The position numbers were made by a program, and so were the translations under genes. A stretch of 64,000 bases of DNA from Roseivivax sp. THAF197b (lineage in GTDB: Bacteria > Pseudomonadota > Alphaproteobacteria > Rhodobacterales > Rhodobacteraceae). Positions 16,565 to 25,873 of this stretch are shown here, one piece after another. Positions within the stretch are counted from its first letter, which is position 1; each line of letters opens with the position of its first letter. Location: positions 1,402,001 to 1,466,000 of the forward strand of contig NZ_CP045318.1 in assembly GCF_009363255.1 (NCBI RefSeq), read 5' to 3'. Under the pieces are notes generated by a model that had not been told where the DNA came from, made no database searches, and was given only the letters and a program-made list of their open reading frames with translations.

Positions 16565-18085
16565 TTATGCCTTTTCCACGAGGCCGAGCTTTTCGGCGAG
16601 CCCGATGCGCTGCAACTTTCCGGTGGCCCCTTTGGGAATTTCATCGAGGATCAGGATCTTGCGCGGCACCTTGAAGGCAGCGAGCCGCTCGCTGGCGAAA
16701 TCGCGGATGTCGCGATCCGTGGCGGTCTGGCCCTCTTTCAGCACGACGGCTGCGCCCACTTCTTCACCAAGCTTGGGGTGCGGGATCGCAAAGGTCACGC
16801 ATTGCGCGACCGCCGGGTGATCGGACAGCGTGCCATCGACCTCGAGCGGGCTGATCTTCTCGCCGCCGCGATTGATGATCTCCTTCAGGCGGCCCGTCAG
16901 CGCGAGGTAGCCATCCTCGTCGAAGGCGCCCTGGTCGCCGGTGCGGAACCAGCGCTTGCCCTCGGCCTCGAAGAAGTTCTTCTCGTTCGCCTCGGGATTG
17001 CCCTCGTAGCCCGGCGTCACGTTCGGCCCGGAGATGGAGATCTCGCCCACGCCGTCGATGAGCCGGTTCTCGATTTCATGCGCGATGCGGACCTCGGGAC
17101 CGGCGGGCAGGCCCACGGCGCCGGGTTTCTGGCGCCCGGGCTCGATCGGATTGCAGCACATCTGGTGCGCGGCCTCGGTCATGCCGTAGGCCTCGACCAC
17201 CGGCGCGCCGAAGGTCTCGGCCAGCTGCGTCATCACCGGGCCCGGCAGGGAGGACGAGGACGAGCGCAGGAAGCGCAGGCGCGACGCCTCGATGATCTCG
17301 CGGTTGCGCGGCGCGCGGGCGAGGATCGCCTGATGCATGGTCGGCACGGCGGTGTACCAGGTCGGGTTCACCTCTTCGAGCCAGCTGAAGAACTTGAGCG
17401 CATCGAAGCCCGGCGCGCAGCTGATCGACGCGCCCACGGCAAGCGAGGCGCTGACGGCGGCCACGAGGCCATGGATGTGGAACAGCGGCATCACGTTGAG
17501 GCAGCAATCGTCCGAGGTCAGCGCGAGGGACGTCGCAATATTCTGTGCCGAGGCCGCGATGTTCGATTGCAGGAGCGGGACGATCTTGGGCCGCGAAGTG
17601 GTGCCCGACGTGTGCAGGATCAGCGCCACGTCGTCCTTGGTGGGATCGCTGTCGGCGGCATCGCCGTTGGCATCTGTCGACAGCGTGAAACTACCCGCAG
17701 GCTCTGTTGCGGTCAGCTCGATCACGGTCAGGCCGAAGCGATCTGCCGCCGCGCGGGCAGGGCCGTCATAGCCCGCCTCGACGATGATGGCCTTGGCTTT
17801 CAGATCCTCGAGATAGAAGGCGAATTCGTCTTCCTTGTAGGCGGGATTGAGCGGCGCTGTAGTCGCCGATTGCGCCACGGTAACGAAGGCCGCAGCCATT
17901 TCCGGCCCGTTCGGCAACACGATCGCCACCCGGTCTGAGGCCGCCACACCCGCTCCGCGCAACACGCCCCGGACGTCCCCGGCAAGGGCCTTCAGCCCGC
18001 CGTAGTTCAACCATTCCCGACCCGGCGCCCCCAGCGCGGGCGCGTCATCGTTCTGGCGTCCGATCAGCTCTGCAAGTGTCTGCAT
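16565..18085 (-). CDS. Acyl-CoA synthetase (AMP-forming), oxalate-CoA ligase-like
   Basis: A 506-residue adenylate-forming ligase. ALILHTSGTTSRPKIVPL is the P-loop (A3), VVEAYGMTEAAHQM the A5 motif, RWFRTGDQGAFDEDGYLALT the A7/A8 hinge region and PKGATGKLQR the C-terminal Lys motif (A10). The blocks PLNPAYKEDEFAFYLED, TSGTTSRPK and TWYTAVPTMHQ are close to the plant AAE3 / yeast Pcs60 oxalyl-CoA synthetases, which suggests a short dicarboxylate or carboxylate substrate. It lies between the TctA gene and the PanE-like gene, so it may activate the acid imported by the transporter. The exact acid is not established. Confidence 0.87.
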   Translation of the reverse strand: MQTLAELIGRQNDDAPALGAPGREWLNYGGLKALAGDVRGVLRGAGVAASDRVAIVLPNGPEMAAAFVTVAQSATTAPLNPAYKEDEFAFYLEDLKAKAIIVEAGYDGPARAAADRFGLTVIELTATEPAGSFTLSTDANGDAADSDPTKDDVALILHTSGTTSRPKIVPLLQSNIAASAQNIATSLALTSDDCCLNVMPLFHIHGLVAAVSASLAVGASISCAPGFDALKFFSWLEEVNPTWYTAVPTMHQAILARAPRNREIIEASRLRFLRSSSSSLPGPVMTQLAETFGAPVVEAYGMTEAAHQMCCNPIEPGRQKPGAVGLPAGPEVRIAHEIENRLIDGVGEISISGPNVTPGYEGNPEANEKNFFEAEGKRWFRTGDQGAFDEDGYLALTGRLKEIINRGGEKISPLEVDGTLSDHPAVAQCVTFAIPHPKLGEEVGAAVVLKEGQTATDRDIRDFASERLAAFKVPRKILILDEIPKGATGKLQRIGLAEKLGLVEKA

Positions 18086-18161
18086 AACATCCCTCGTTTG
18101 ACTTCTTGATTGTTGGTATCCCCGGGCGCATTGCCCGGTTCGATCCTGTGTTTCTGCGCGC

Positions 18162-19676
18162 TCATGCCTTCAGTTCGGTCTTCTTCTTAACACGCAGAAG
18201 CTTGAATGCCGGCAGAAGGATCAGAAAGATCGCAATTACCGTAATCGGCGCGGCAATGGGCCGGGTGAAGAAGATCGACGGATCGCCCGAAGACAGAAGC
18301 AGCGATTGCCGCAAGGTGGGCTCCGCAATGGGGCCGAGCACGATCGCGAGGACCGCAGGGGCCAGCGGATAGTCGAATTTCCGCATGAAGAACGCGCCCA
18401 GCCCGAAGATCACGATGAGCCAGATATCATGCATGCTGCGCGCGGCAGCGAACCCGCCGATGATCGACAGCACGAAGATGAGCGGCGCGAGGATCGTGAA
18501 CGGCATCCGCAGCATCGCTACGAAAAGCGGGATGAAGGCGAGGTTGATCAGCAAGGCGGCAAAGTTCGAGATGTAGAACGACCCGATCAGGCCCCAGACA
18601 AACTCGCTTTCATCGACGAAGAGCCGCGGGCCGGGTGTCAGCCCCCAGATCACCATGCCACCCAGAAGGATCGCCGTCGTGGGCGAACCCGGAATACCCA
18701 GCGTAAGCATCGGCAGCATGGAGCCCGTGGAGGCGGAATTGTTCGCGGCCTCGGGTGCGGCCACGCCGTCGGGCGTGCCGGTACCGTATTCCTTGGGGTT
18801 CTTGGCCACCATCTTGGCCACGCCATAGGACATGAGCGAGCCGGGCGTCGCACCCGCGGCAGGCAGAACGCCCACGAAAAAGCCCAGGAAGGAGCCGATG
18901 GTCGTGCCTTTCCAGCCGCGGCGCGTGGCCTCCCTGGTGTCAGAGATCATACCCTTCACCGACATCTTCGGGTTGGTGGTGGTGATCTCGCCGCGCGTCT
19001 GTTCGATGGTCCAGAGCATCTCGCCGATGCCGTAGACCCCGATGGCCAGAACGATGAAGCTGATCCCGCGCAGGAAGCCGGAAATGTCGAAAAGCACAAG
19101 CCGCGGCTCGCCCGAGATCGTGTCGAAGCCTACCGTGGCAAGGACAAGCCCGAAACAGATGGAGAAGATCGTCTTCGGGATGTCATCGCCGCCAAGGCCC
19201 ACGAAGGTGGCGAAGGCCAGAAGCATCAGCGCGAAGATCTCGGGCGGCCCGAAGGACAGCGCGAGCCCGGCGAGAAGCGGCGCGAACAGCGTGAAGAGAA
19301 CATTCGCCACCGTGCCGCCGACAAAGGATGCGATGGCCGCTGTCACAAGCGCGAGGCTGGCCTTGCCCTGCATCGCGAGTGGCCTGCCGTCGAAGGTGGT
19401 GGCCACCGCCGTCGACGCGCCGGGAATGCCCAGCGTGACCGACGAAATCGCGCCTCCATACATCGCGCCGTAATAGATCGCGGCCAGGAAAATGATCGCG
19501 GAATCGGGCGGCACGAGGAAGGTGATCGGCAAAAGGATCGCCACGCCGTTCACGGATCCGAGCCCCGGCATGGCGCCGATGAACAGCCCCACCGTGACAC
19601 CGATCATGATCAGCATGATGTTGATCGGCTGAAGCGACAGCAGGACGCCGTCGGCGAGGAAAGACAAAGTTTCCAT
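18162..19676 (-). CDS. tctA: Tripartite tricarboxylate transporter permease, large subunit TctA
   Basis: A 504-residue inner-membrane permease with about 11-12 spans. It shows the TctA signatures GLFIGAMPGLGSVNGVAILL near the N-terminus and GFFVGVLPAAGATPGSLMSY in the second half, the paired glycine-rich re-entrant motifs of the family, plus LGIPGSPTTAILLGGM. AGAGG precedes the ATG. It follows TctB by 24 bases. A small GC hairpin (18122-18138) lies between its stop and the ligase gene. Confidence 0.94.
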   Translation of the reverse strand: METLSFLADGVLLSLQPINIMLIMIGVTVGLFIGAMPGLGSVNGVAILLPITFLVPPDSAIIFLAAIYYGAMYGGAISSVTLGIPGASTAVATTFDGRPLAMQGKASLALVTAAIASFVGGTVANVLFTLFAPLLAGLALSFGPPEIFALMLLAFATFVGLGGDDIPKTIFSICFGLVLATVGFDTISGEPRLVLFDISGFLRGISFIVLAIGVYGIGEMLWTIEQTRGEITTTNPKMSVKGMISDTREATRRGWKGTTIGSFLGFFVGVLPAAGATPGSLMSYGVAKMVAKNPKEYGTGTPDGVAAPEAANNSASTGSMLPMLTLGIPGSPTTAILLGGMVIWGLTPGPRLFVDESEFVWGLIGSFYISNFAALLINLAFIPLFVAMLRMPFTILAPLIFVLSIIGGFAAARSMHDIWLIVIFGLGAFFMRKFDYPLAPAVLAIVLGPIAEPTLRQSLLLSSGDPSIFFTRPIAAPITVIAIFLILLPAFKLLRVKKKTELKA

Positions 19677-19700
19677 GTGGGACCTCTGGATGGGGCGGCG

Positions 19701-20204
19701 TCAGTAGATGATGTCGTACATCACGTCGAAGAAGGGCTGCGTGAACGCCATGCCCTGCGGCATGGAAATCATCATCGCGCCTTCGAAGAAGAAGAACAGA
19801 AGGATGGGCAGACCGATGGCCATGATCAGGGTCAGCCACCATGAATGCCGCCCGAGAATGCGCAGGTAATAGAGCAGGAAAAGCGCGATCGCCCCGTACA
19901 TGGAGACAACCGAAATGAGCGCGACGAAGCCCACGACGCCGCCACCCACGAGAAAGACGGTGCGCCAGCCGAAATCGTCCATCATCGGCTCGTCGGATTG
20001 CGAGGCCGGGCTTTTGCCGCGCCACCAGTTGATGGCAATGGCGACGCAGCTCAGGAACATCACCGCCGAGAGCCAGAATGGCCAGAAGCCACCGCCGGGC
20101 CCTTCGCCCCGGATGTAGCCGACGGGAAGCTCGGTGGCCTTCCACATCAGGTAGATGGAAAAAAGGGCAAAGAGCCCTGCGAGAGAGATCTCACCACGAC
20201 GCAT
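19701..20204 (-). CDS. tctB: Tripartite tricarboxylate transporter small subunit, TctB family
   Basis: A 167-residue membrane protein with four predicted spans (about 8-24, 38-58, 85-105 and 125-145), the length and topology of TctB. It has the early motif YIRGEGPGGGFWPFWLSAVM, which matches the G-x-G-P-x-x-F-P-x-x segment of the family. It sits between the binding-protein gene and the large permease gene with short spacers, as expected for an operon. Confidence 0.9.
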   Translation of the reverse strand: MRRGEISLAGLFALFSIYLMWKATELPVGYIRGEGPGGGFWPFWLSAVMFLSCVAIAINWWRGKSPASQSDEPMMDDFGWRTVFLVGGGVVGFVALISVVSMYGAIALFLLYYLRILGRHSWWLTLIMAIGLPILLFFFFEGAMMISMPQGMAFTQPFFDVMYDIIY

Positions 20205-20235
20205 CTTTGCCCCCTTTCATTGCCTTGAATTGGCC

Positions 20236-21207
20236 TTAGCTGCCGATGTCAGAGAGAAGCTGCTGGTGGTTTTCCACCTGCGTGGCCCAATAGGCGCGGG
20301 TCTCTTCCTCGTTCATCGGCAGGGGCGAGAGGCTCTCGGAGACGAGGTAGTTCTGCCATTCCTCGCTGTCGTAGACCTTGCCGAAGACATCGCGGTAATA
20401 GGCCGCGGCCTCGTCCGACATGCCCGGCGCGCCGACGATGGCCCGCTGGTTGTAGTACGAGAAGTCGTGGCCCTTTTCCTTCATCGTGGGTACGTCCGGA
20501 TAGGCCTCCATCCGCTCATCCGAGAAGGCCAGAAGAGGGACGAAATCGCCCGACTCGTAGAAGCCCTTGGCCTCGGCGGGGTTGTTCACCGTGGCCATGA
20601 TCTGCTTGCCCGCGAGATCCTTGGCGACCGCGCCACCACCATCATAGGGGATGTACTTGATATCGAGGTCGTAGGCGCCCGACATGTAGGCGATCACGAT
20701 GCTGTCCTCCTGGCCCGATCCCGTGCCGCCCATGACGTATTCGCCGTCCATGGACTTCACCTCTTCGACGAATTCCTCGAAGGTGGTGATGCCGCTATCG
20801 GCGTGGACCCAAAGCACGAAGGGATCGACGCCCATCATGGTGATCGGCGTGAAGGTCTCGATATCCACACCGAGGCCATCCTGCCGGATCGGGGTCGTGT
20901 AGAAGGAATTCAGCGTGACCATCAGCGTGTGATCCGCGTCGCGCGCATTCATGAGGTGGAGAAGGGCTTCCGCGCCCGACCCGCCGCCGCGGTTCGTCGG
21001 CACGAGCGGACGGTTCGTCATGTCCTCGGCTTCCACGACCGATTGCACGAAGCGTGCGATCTGGTCGGCGCCGCCGCCCGGACCTGCCATGATGGTGAAA
21101 TCGATGGGGCGTTTCGGCTGCCAATCCTGGGCCATCGAGGCCACGGGCAGGGATGCCAGCAGGGTGCTGGCGGCAGCGCCCAATAATGCTCTCTTGGTCA
21201 GTGTCAT
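20236..21207 (-). CDS. tctC: Tripartite tricarboxylate transporter substrate-binding protein (TctC family)
   Basis: A 323-residue periplasmic binding protein with a signal peptide (residues 1-26, LPVASMAQ at its end). PKRPIDFTIMAGPGGGADQI is the typical first beta-strand and glycine-rich loop that binds the carboxylate of the substrate, and VGAPGMSDEAAAYYRDVFGK is the conserved C-terminal block. GGGAGGACGACGA precedes ATG 21207, which fixes the start. First transporter gene of the tctCBA operon; the ligand is probably a carboxylic acid. Confidence 0.92.
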   Translation of the reverse strand: MTLTKRALLGAAASTLLASLPVASMAQDWQPKRPIDFTIMAGPGGGADQIARFVQSVVEAEDMTNRPLVPTNRGGGSGAEALLHLMNARDADHTLMVTLNSFYTTPIRQDGLGVDIETFTPITMMGVDPFVLWVHADSGITTFEEFVEEVKSMDGEYVMGGTGSGQEDSIVIAYMSGAYDLDIKYIPYDGGGAVAKDLAGKQIMATVNNPAEAKGFYESGDFVPLLAFSDERMEAYPDVPTMKEKGHDFSYYNQRAIVGAPGMSDEAAAYYRDVFGKVYDSEEWQNYLVSESLSPLPMNEEETRAYWATQVENHQQLLSDIGS

Positions 21208-21332
21208 TCGTCGTCCTCCCTTTGAACGTCCGGTGTCCCGGACCAGTGGTTCGCGTCCTTCGCGAGTATCCCTTCCTGCGTAACCGACCCCCGACATGTC
21301 GCGGTGCTCGGATCCGGTGCAGGCGCAGGAAT

Positions 21333-22184
21333 TCAGTGCGCCATCAGGACCGCCATCTCTGTGCGGTCCACGATGCGTTCGGTATTTCCGCCGAAGAGAA
21401 TCTCGGTCTCGTGGCTGTGGCTGTAGGCGCCGGTGACCAGCAGGGTCGCGCCGATCTCCTTGCAGGTCTTGAGAAGGGCCGTCGCGGGATCCTTGCCGTC
21501 CATGCGTACCAGTTCGGCCTTGATGCCGCGCAAAGCGTAATACTCTGCCAACTCGTCCGCGCCGGGCCCGTGGGGTTCGCCCTTGCCACCCGTGAGGATG
21601 GTCACGCGCTTGGCCATCCCGACAATGTCCAGCGACGAGGCCACGGCGCGTGACGCGGGCAGGGAGCCGTTCCAGCCGATCGCCACGTGATCCGCGAAGG
21701 TCGCGTCCGGGCGCAATTCGCCGGGGCAGAGCAGAACCGGACGTCCCGCGCCGTAAAGCGCCGACTTCAGTGAGCTTTGGCCGAGGTTCCGTTCCCGCTG
21801 CGGCTTCGGCAGGACGATCACATCGGCGAGCCTGCCCTTGTGGCGCACCATGTCGGCCATCTTCTCGGGCTCTTCGGAAAAGGTGCAGGTGACGCTTCCA
21901 TCAGTCGCAGCACCTTCCTTCAGCCCATATTCGGCAGCCAGCTTATGAAGGATCTTGCGCAGATGCTCTTCCTGGCGGTCTGCCAGTTCCACGGCCTGGC
22001 TCATCATCGTCTTGCGGGCGAATTCAGGCATCGCAAATCCCTGCGGGATCATGTCTTTCGCCTGAACCCGGCAATGCACGACATTGACGCGCGCGCTGTG
22101 CCTCTTGGCCAGTTCCGCCGCATGCGCGAGCACGGTTGAGACCATGCCATCCCCTCTCACGGGGACCAAAATGGACTTAATCAT
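21333..22184 (-). CDS. Universal stress protein with two tandem UspA domains
   Basis: A 283-residue cytoplasmic protein with two Usp folds (about residues 1-150 and 160-283). The second domain ends LLVTGAYSHSHETEILFGGN followed by ERIVDRTEMAVLMAH, the usual G-x2-G-x9-G-type nucleotide loop region in a variant form; the first begins IKSILVPVRGDG. It is the first gene on the minus strand before TctC, 125 bases upstream, so co-transcription is possible but not shown. Usp proteins often accompany TRAP and TTT transporters. Confidence 0.85.
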   Translation of the reverse strand: MIKSILVPVRGDGMVSTVLAHAAELAKRHSARVNVVHCRVQAKDMIPQGFAMPEFARKTMMSQAVELADRQEEHLRKILHKLAAEYGLKEGAATDGSVTCTFSEEPEKMADMVRHKGRLADVIVLPKPQRERNLGQSSLKSALYGAGRPVLLCPGELRPDATFADHVAIGWNGSLPASRAVASSLDIVGMAKRVTILTGGKGEPHGPGADELAEYYALRGIKAELVRMDGKDPATALLKTCKEIGATLLVTGAYSHSHETEILFGGNTERIVDRTEMAVLMAH

Positions 22185-22863
22185 CTCACCTGCCTCAAGT
22201 CATACTCCCCGCCACTTTCCTTGCGGGTCGCCAGTTTCGACTGGTCGTGTTGCAAGGCCTGTGGCGCTCCGAGGTGCTACATGGAGTGCGCAGGATTATT
22301 TCGTCAAGAAGTAATTTTCCATAACTTTCGTGCGGAGGGGATTTTCCCTGATTTATAAGCCATTGTTTAACTGAAATTTTTTAGCATCCCGTCGTATACC
22401 GATAAAATGCGGCGTCCGCGCCTCTCGAAGGTGATTCTTGCCTGAGATGCGGCATGTTGCGCGTGCTGCCGGGGCAGGGGGGATGGGAGGCACCGGCCTG
22501 ACCTCGGACGAAAGCGGCTCGGATCGTCGCGTTCGAGGGCGGTCACCTACCGAGGAGCGGGGGTGTCTCACGCCCGGCGATGAGCGCTCGTCAAACCCTG
22601 ACGACCTGGCGCGGGTACATGTCGTGCGGGCTCGCAATTGGAAGTGGTCAAAATAACGACTGTAGACTCATATTTTGATTTCCAATTGGGAATTCAGGCC
22701 ATTAGCCGAAAAATACGAAATACTCGACTTAAACACCCCGTTCGCGCACTCTAATCGTGACGTTGAGGAAGGATTCGAGGCCCATTCATAGCTCGAAAAA
22801 ACCTCTCAATTTCATCGCTAAAGAATATGCATTTGAATTAGATATATTTCGGAGTGTGGGTAA
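22185..22863. other. Long AT-enriched intergenic region before the RTX gene
   Basis: About 680 bases between divergent genes. The last 230 bases (from about 22640) are clearly AT-richer than the surrounding sequence, with runs such as CATATTTTGATTTCC, and probably contain the RTX promoter. GGAG at 22853-22856 is a plausible ribosome binding site for 22864. Open frames in 22353-22656 show no domain. No repeat array or RNA gene was seen. Confidence 0.4.
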
Positions 22864-24474
22864 ATGGTGACTGCGGTTGGCTTTCAGGGTGTCGTGAATG
22901 GTGTTCAGACCGACCTGGACACATTGGGCGGATATTCCTCCGACATCGGAAGCGTGCTGTCGGGCGCCGAAACCGTCCTTGATCTGCCGGGCGAGCTTGA
23001 GGACGAGTTGCGGGATGCGGCTGATACGATCGACCTTCCGAATTCGATTGTGACAGCTCTTGGCGCCGTGCCGTTCGGGATCGGGACAGCCATCCGCCAA
23101 CTCGACAATGTCGCGAATTCGGTCTCGGGCACGGTGGACGACCAGGCCGATGTTCTGGCCGCTCTGGATGCGTCATGGCAACCGACGCGCAGCATCGTCG
23201 ACAATGCACAAAGCGTGAATACCACCATCGGCGCGTCCATCTCCGGCCTCGCTACGGCAAATCAGGACCGCGTGGAGCAGGCCGATCTGCTGGTGGCCAG
23301 CTTGGGCGATCAGCAGATTTTCGAAGGATCTGAACTGGCTGCGCGCATGGCGGGGTATTCCCAACTGGCCGGAAACTGGAACAGCCTTCTGGATGCAGGG
23401 GTGCAACCCGTTCAGGCGGCGCTGTCCGATTTGCAGACCGCCATCGACGCGATCGAGAACGCGGTGCCCAGCCTCAGTGGCGTGTCCAATGCGCTCGACA
23501 GCGCGCTTGGGGTCTTCAGCGGTGCTGCGGGTATTGCGAATGACATCGAAGACGCGTTGGACGTGACGATCAACCTGCCGTTTCCGCTGCCCGACATCAA
23601 TGTTCTCGATGTCCTGCAAACGATCACCGAATGGATCGATACGATTGTCGGGATCGTGGAAGACTTCGTAATCGATGTGCTTGCGGATATCGGCATCGAC
23701 ATCCGCGGCGTGTTCGACTCCATCGCCGACGAGATGCTGGGGTTCCTCGACCCGTTCTTCGATCAATTCGACGTGCTGGGCGAGGCCGTGGCACCACTCT
23801 TCCAGAACCTGACCAGCGCCATCAGCACCTTGCAGACCGCCTTCGCCGATCTGGTGGCAGATGCTGAGGAGATTGTCGGATCGCCCCAGCTTCTCGACAA
23901 CGTGGTGGTGGGGCTCGACACGGGCGACGCGCCGAACCCCGCCGACACCCTGACCGGCGATGGGGCTTCGAACGCCATGTTTGGTCTTGCCGGTGACGAC
24001 AACCTGCGCGGGGGTGTGGGGGACGATTTCCTGTTCGGGGGCACCGATAACGACACAATGATCGGAGGCGCTGGCAATGACGAGATGTTTGGCGGCGCGG
24101 GCAACGACGTGGTGCTGGGCGTCGCGGGCGACAACCTTTACGACGGTGGGGCGGGCGATGACCGCCTGATCGCGCAGGACGGAGACGACACGCTGATCGG
24201 CGGCGCCGACCGCGACCTGATCGTCAGTGGCGGCGGGGCGGACAGTTTCGTGTTCATGGCCGGTGCCGATACCGACATCGTTGTTGATTTTCATAACGAT
24301 ATCGATACCTTGCTGGTCGATGCGGATTTGGCGGGTGGCCTTGGCGCTGCCGATTTCGTGCAGCAGAACGCGATCACTCTCAACGGTTTCACAGCATTGA
24401 AGGTGGATGACGATGTCATGATCCTCTTGGGCGTGACCAAGGATCAGCTGCAGAACGATATCGAGTTCATCTAG
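22864..24474 (+). CDS. Calcium-binding RTX-repeat protein with helical N-terminal region
   Basis: A 536-residue protein, likely secreted by a type I system because it lacks a signal peptide and ends in RTX repeats followed by a C-terminal tail of about 60 residues. Residues 1-350 are alternating helical and amphipathic (VLSGAETVLDLPGELEDELR, later DIGIDIRGVFDSIADEM); I recognise no enzyme. Residues about 360-465 hold about eight GGxGxD-type nonapeptides (GGAGNDEMFGGAGNDVVLG, GGAGDDRLIAQDGDDTLIGG). No ABC exporter or membrane fusion gene is adjacent. Base composition of the upstream region differs from its neighbours. Confidence 0.85.
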   Translation: MVTAVGFQGVVNGVQTDLDTLGGYSSDIGSVLSGAETVLDLPGELEDELRDAADTIDLPNSIVTALGAVPFGIGTAIRQLDNVANSVSGTVDDQADVLAALDASWQPTRSIVDNAQSVNTTIGASISGLATANQDRVEQADLLVASLGDQQIFEGSELAARMAGYSQLAGNWNSLLDAGVQPVQAALSDLQTAIDAIENAVPSLSGVSNALDSALGVFSGAAGIANDIEDALDVTINLPFPLPDINVLDVLQTITEWIDTIVGIVEDFVIDVLADIGIDIRGVFDSIADEMLGFLDPFFDQFDVLGEAVAPLFQNLTSAISTLQTAFADLVADAEEIVGSPQLLDNVVVGLDTGDAPNPADTLTGDGASNAMFGLAGDDNLRGGVGDDFLFGGTDNDTMIGGAGNDEMFGGAGNDVVLGVAGDNLYDGGAGDDRLIAQDGDDTLIGGADRDLIVSGGGADSFVFMAGADTDIVVDFHNDIDTLLVDADLAGGLGAADFVQQNAITLNGFTALKVDDDVMILLGVTKDQLQNDIEFI

Positions 24475-24603
24475 AAACTGACGGTGCGGGTCCAATGCGC
24501 GTCCTTGCGCTGGATGGTCCGCGGGCGGCCGCGTCATAACGCACTGTTTGAGCTGGACCGTGCTCAGCCACGCCCCTTGATCCTATGGTGCCGCGCGATG
24601 GTG

Positions 24604-25866
24604 TCAGCCCCGGATCAGAATGGCCCGGAAATCGTTCACATTGGTCAGGGTCGGCCCCGTCTCGATCAGACAGCCCAAGCGCTCGAACACGCTGAAACTG
24701 TCATGCGCCGCAAGCATCTGACGCGCATCGAGGCCTGCGAGGGCTGCGTCCCTCGGAAAGCCCGCGTTGATGATCGCCCCGGCCGCGTTCTCGGTCCCGT
24801 CGATGCCGTCCGTGTCCGCGGCAACGGCGCAGATGCCGTCATGGCCATTCAGCGCGAGCGCGAGGGACAGCAGGAACTCGGTGTTGCGCCCCCCGCGACC
24901 GGGCTTCGTGTCGCCGACTGTCACGGTCGTCTCCCCGCCGGAGATCAGAACCGCAGGCGGCGCAGCAGGCGTTCCGTGGCGCGCCACAGCCTTGGCCATC
25001 CCGGCCATCACGGTGCCCAACTCGCACGCCTCTCCCTCCAATGCATCCCCCAGGAGAACTGGCGTTACGCCCGCGGCTCGCGCGACCTCTGCCGCGGCCT
25101 CAAGCGAGGCTTGCGGCGTTGCGATCAGGCGATAATCAGGCTCGAAGGGTTCGGCATCCGGGGAGGGGGCACGCAGCATGTCCTGCGCGGCCTTGGGCAG
25201 CGACGCGCCGAGTTTGTCGGCGAGATAGGACAGGTCTGCCTGCGCCGTCGGGTCGGGCACGGTCGGCCCGGACGCGATGGCTTCAGGGTCGTCGCCGGGC
25301 ACATCTGAAATCGCGAGCGTCACGAGCCGCGCATCTTTCGCCGCGCGCGCAAGTCCGCCGCCTTTCACCTGCGAGAGGCGGCGGCGCACCTTGTTCATCT
25401 CGGAGATCGACAGACCGGAGGCCAAGAGGAGCCGGTTCACCGCAACGAGATCGTCGAGGGTCAGCGGTGGCCGGGGCAGAGACAGCAAGGACGAGCCGCC
25501 TCCGGAGATCAACGCGAGAACCAGGTCGTTCGGCCCCGCCTTGGCCGCTTCCTCCATGATCTCCCGGGTCGCAGCCTCTGCCGCGGCATCGGGCACCGGG
25601 TGGGCGGCCTCTCGGACGGTGATCCGATCGGTCGGGACCGCATGCCCGTAGCGCGTCACGACGACGCCCGTCAGATCGACATCGGGCCAGGCCTGCTCGA
25701 CCGCGCGCGCCATGGAGGCCGCCGACTTCCCGCCGCCCACGACGATGCAGCGCCCGCGCGGCTTCTCGGGCAGGTGGGACGCCAGGACCCGCGCCGGATC
25801 CGCCGCGCCGATGGCAGCATCCAGCATCCGCCGAAGCAGGTCTTGTGCATCATCGTCGGTCATCAT
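24604..25866 (-). CDS. Glycerate 2-kinase / hydroxypyruvate reductase family (MOFRL domain, TtuD-like)
   Basis: A 420-residue enzyme of the GckA/TtuD family, which phosphorylates D-glycerate to 2-phosphoglycerate; older records call it hydroxypyruvate reductase. The N-terminal domain includes VVGGGKSAASMARAVEQ and LISGGGSSLLSLP; the C-terminal MOFRL part includes GRNTEFLLSLALALNG and AVAADTDGIDGTENAAGA. It lies seven bases after the tartrate dehydrogenase gene. Tartrate to glycerate to phosphoglycerate would be the joint route. ATG 25866 or the next ATG three bases on are equivalent. Confidence 0.9.
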   Translation of the reverse strand: MMTDDDAQDLLRRMLDAAIGAADPARVLASHLPEKPRGRCIVVGGGKSAASMARAVEQAWPDVDLTGVVVTRYGHAVPTDRITVREAAHPVPDAAAEAATREIMEEAAKAGPNDLVLALISGGGSSLLSLPRPPLTLDDLVAVNRLLLASGLSISEMNKVRRRLSQVKGGGLARAAKDARLVTLAISDVPGDDPEAIASGPTVPDPTAQADLSYLADKLGASLPKAAQDMLRAPSPDAEPFEPDYRLIATPQASLEAAAEVARAAGVTPVLLGDALEGEACELGTVMAGMAKAVARHGTPAAPPAVLISGGETTVTVGDTKPGRGGRNTEFLLSLALALNGHDGICAVAADTDGIDGTENAAGAIINAGFPRDAALAGLDARQMLAAHDSFSVFERLGCLIETGPTLTNVNDFRAILIRG

Positions 25867-25873
25867 CTACCGC

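Noticed and set aside
18306..19844. 512-codon plus-strand frame over tctA/tctB
   Set aside because: Charged antisense shadow with no domain; the minus strand has family motifs of TctA.
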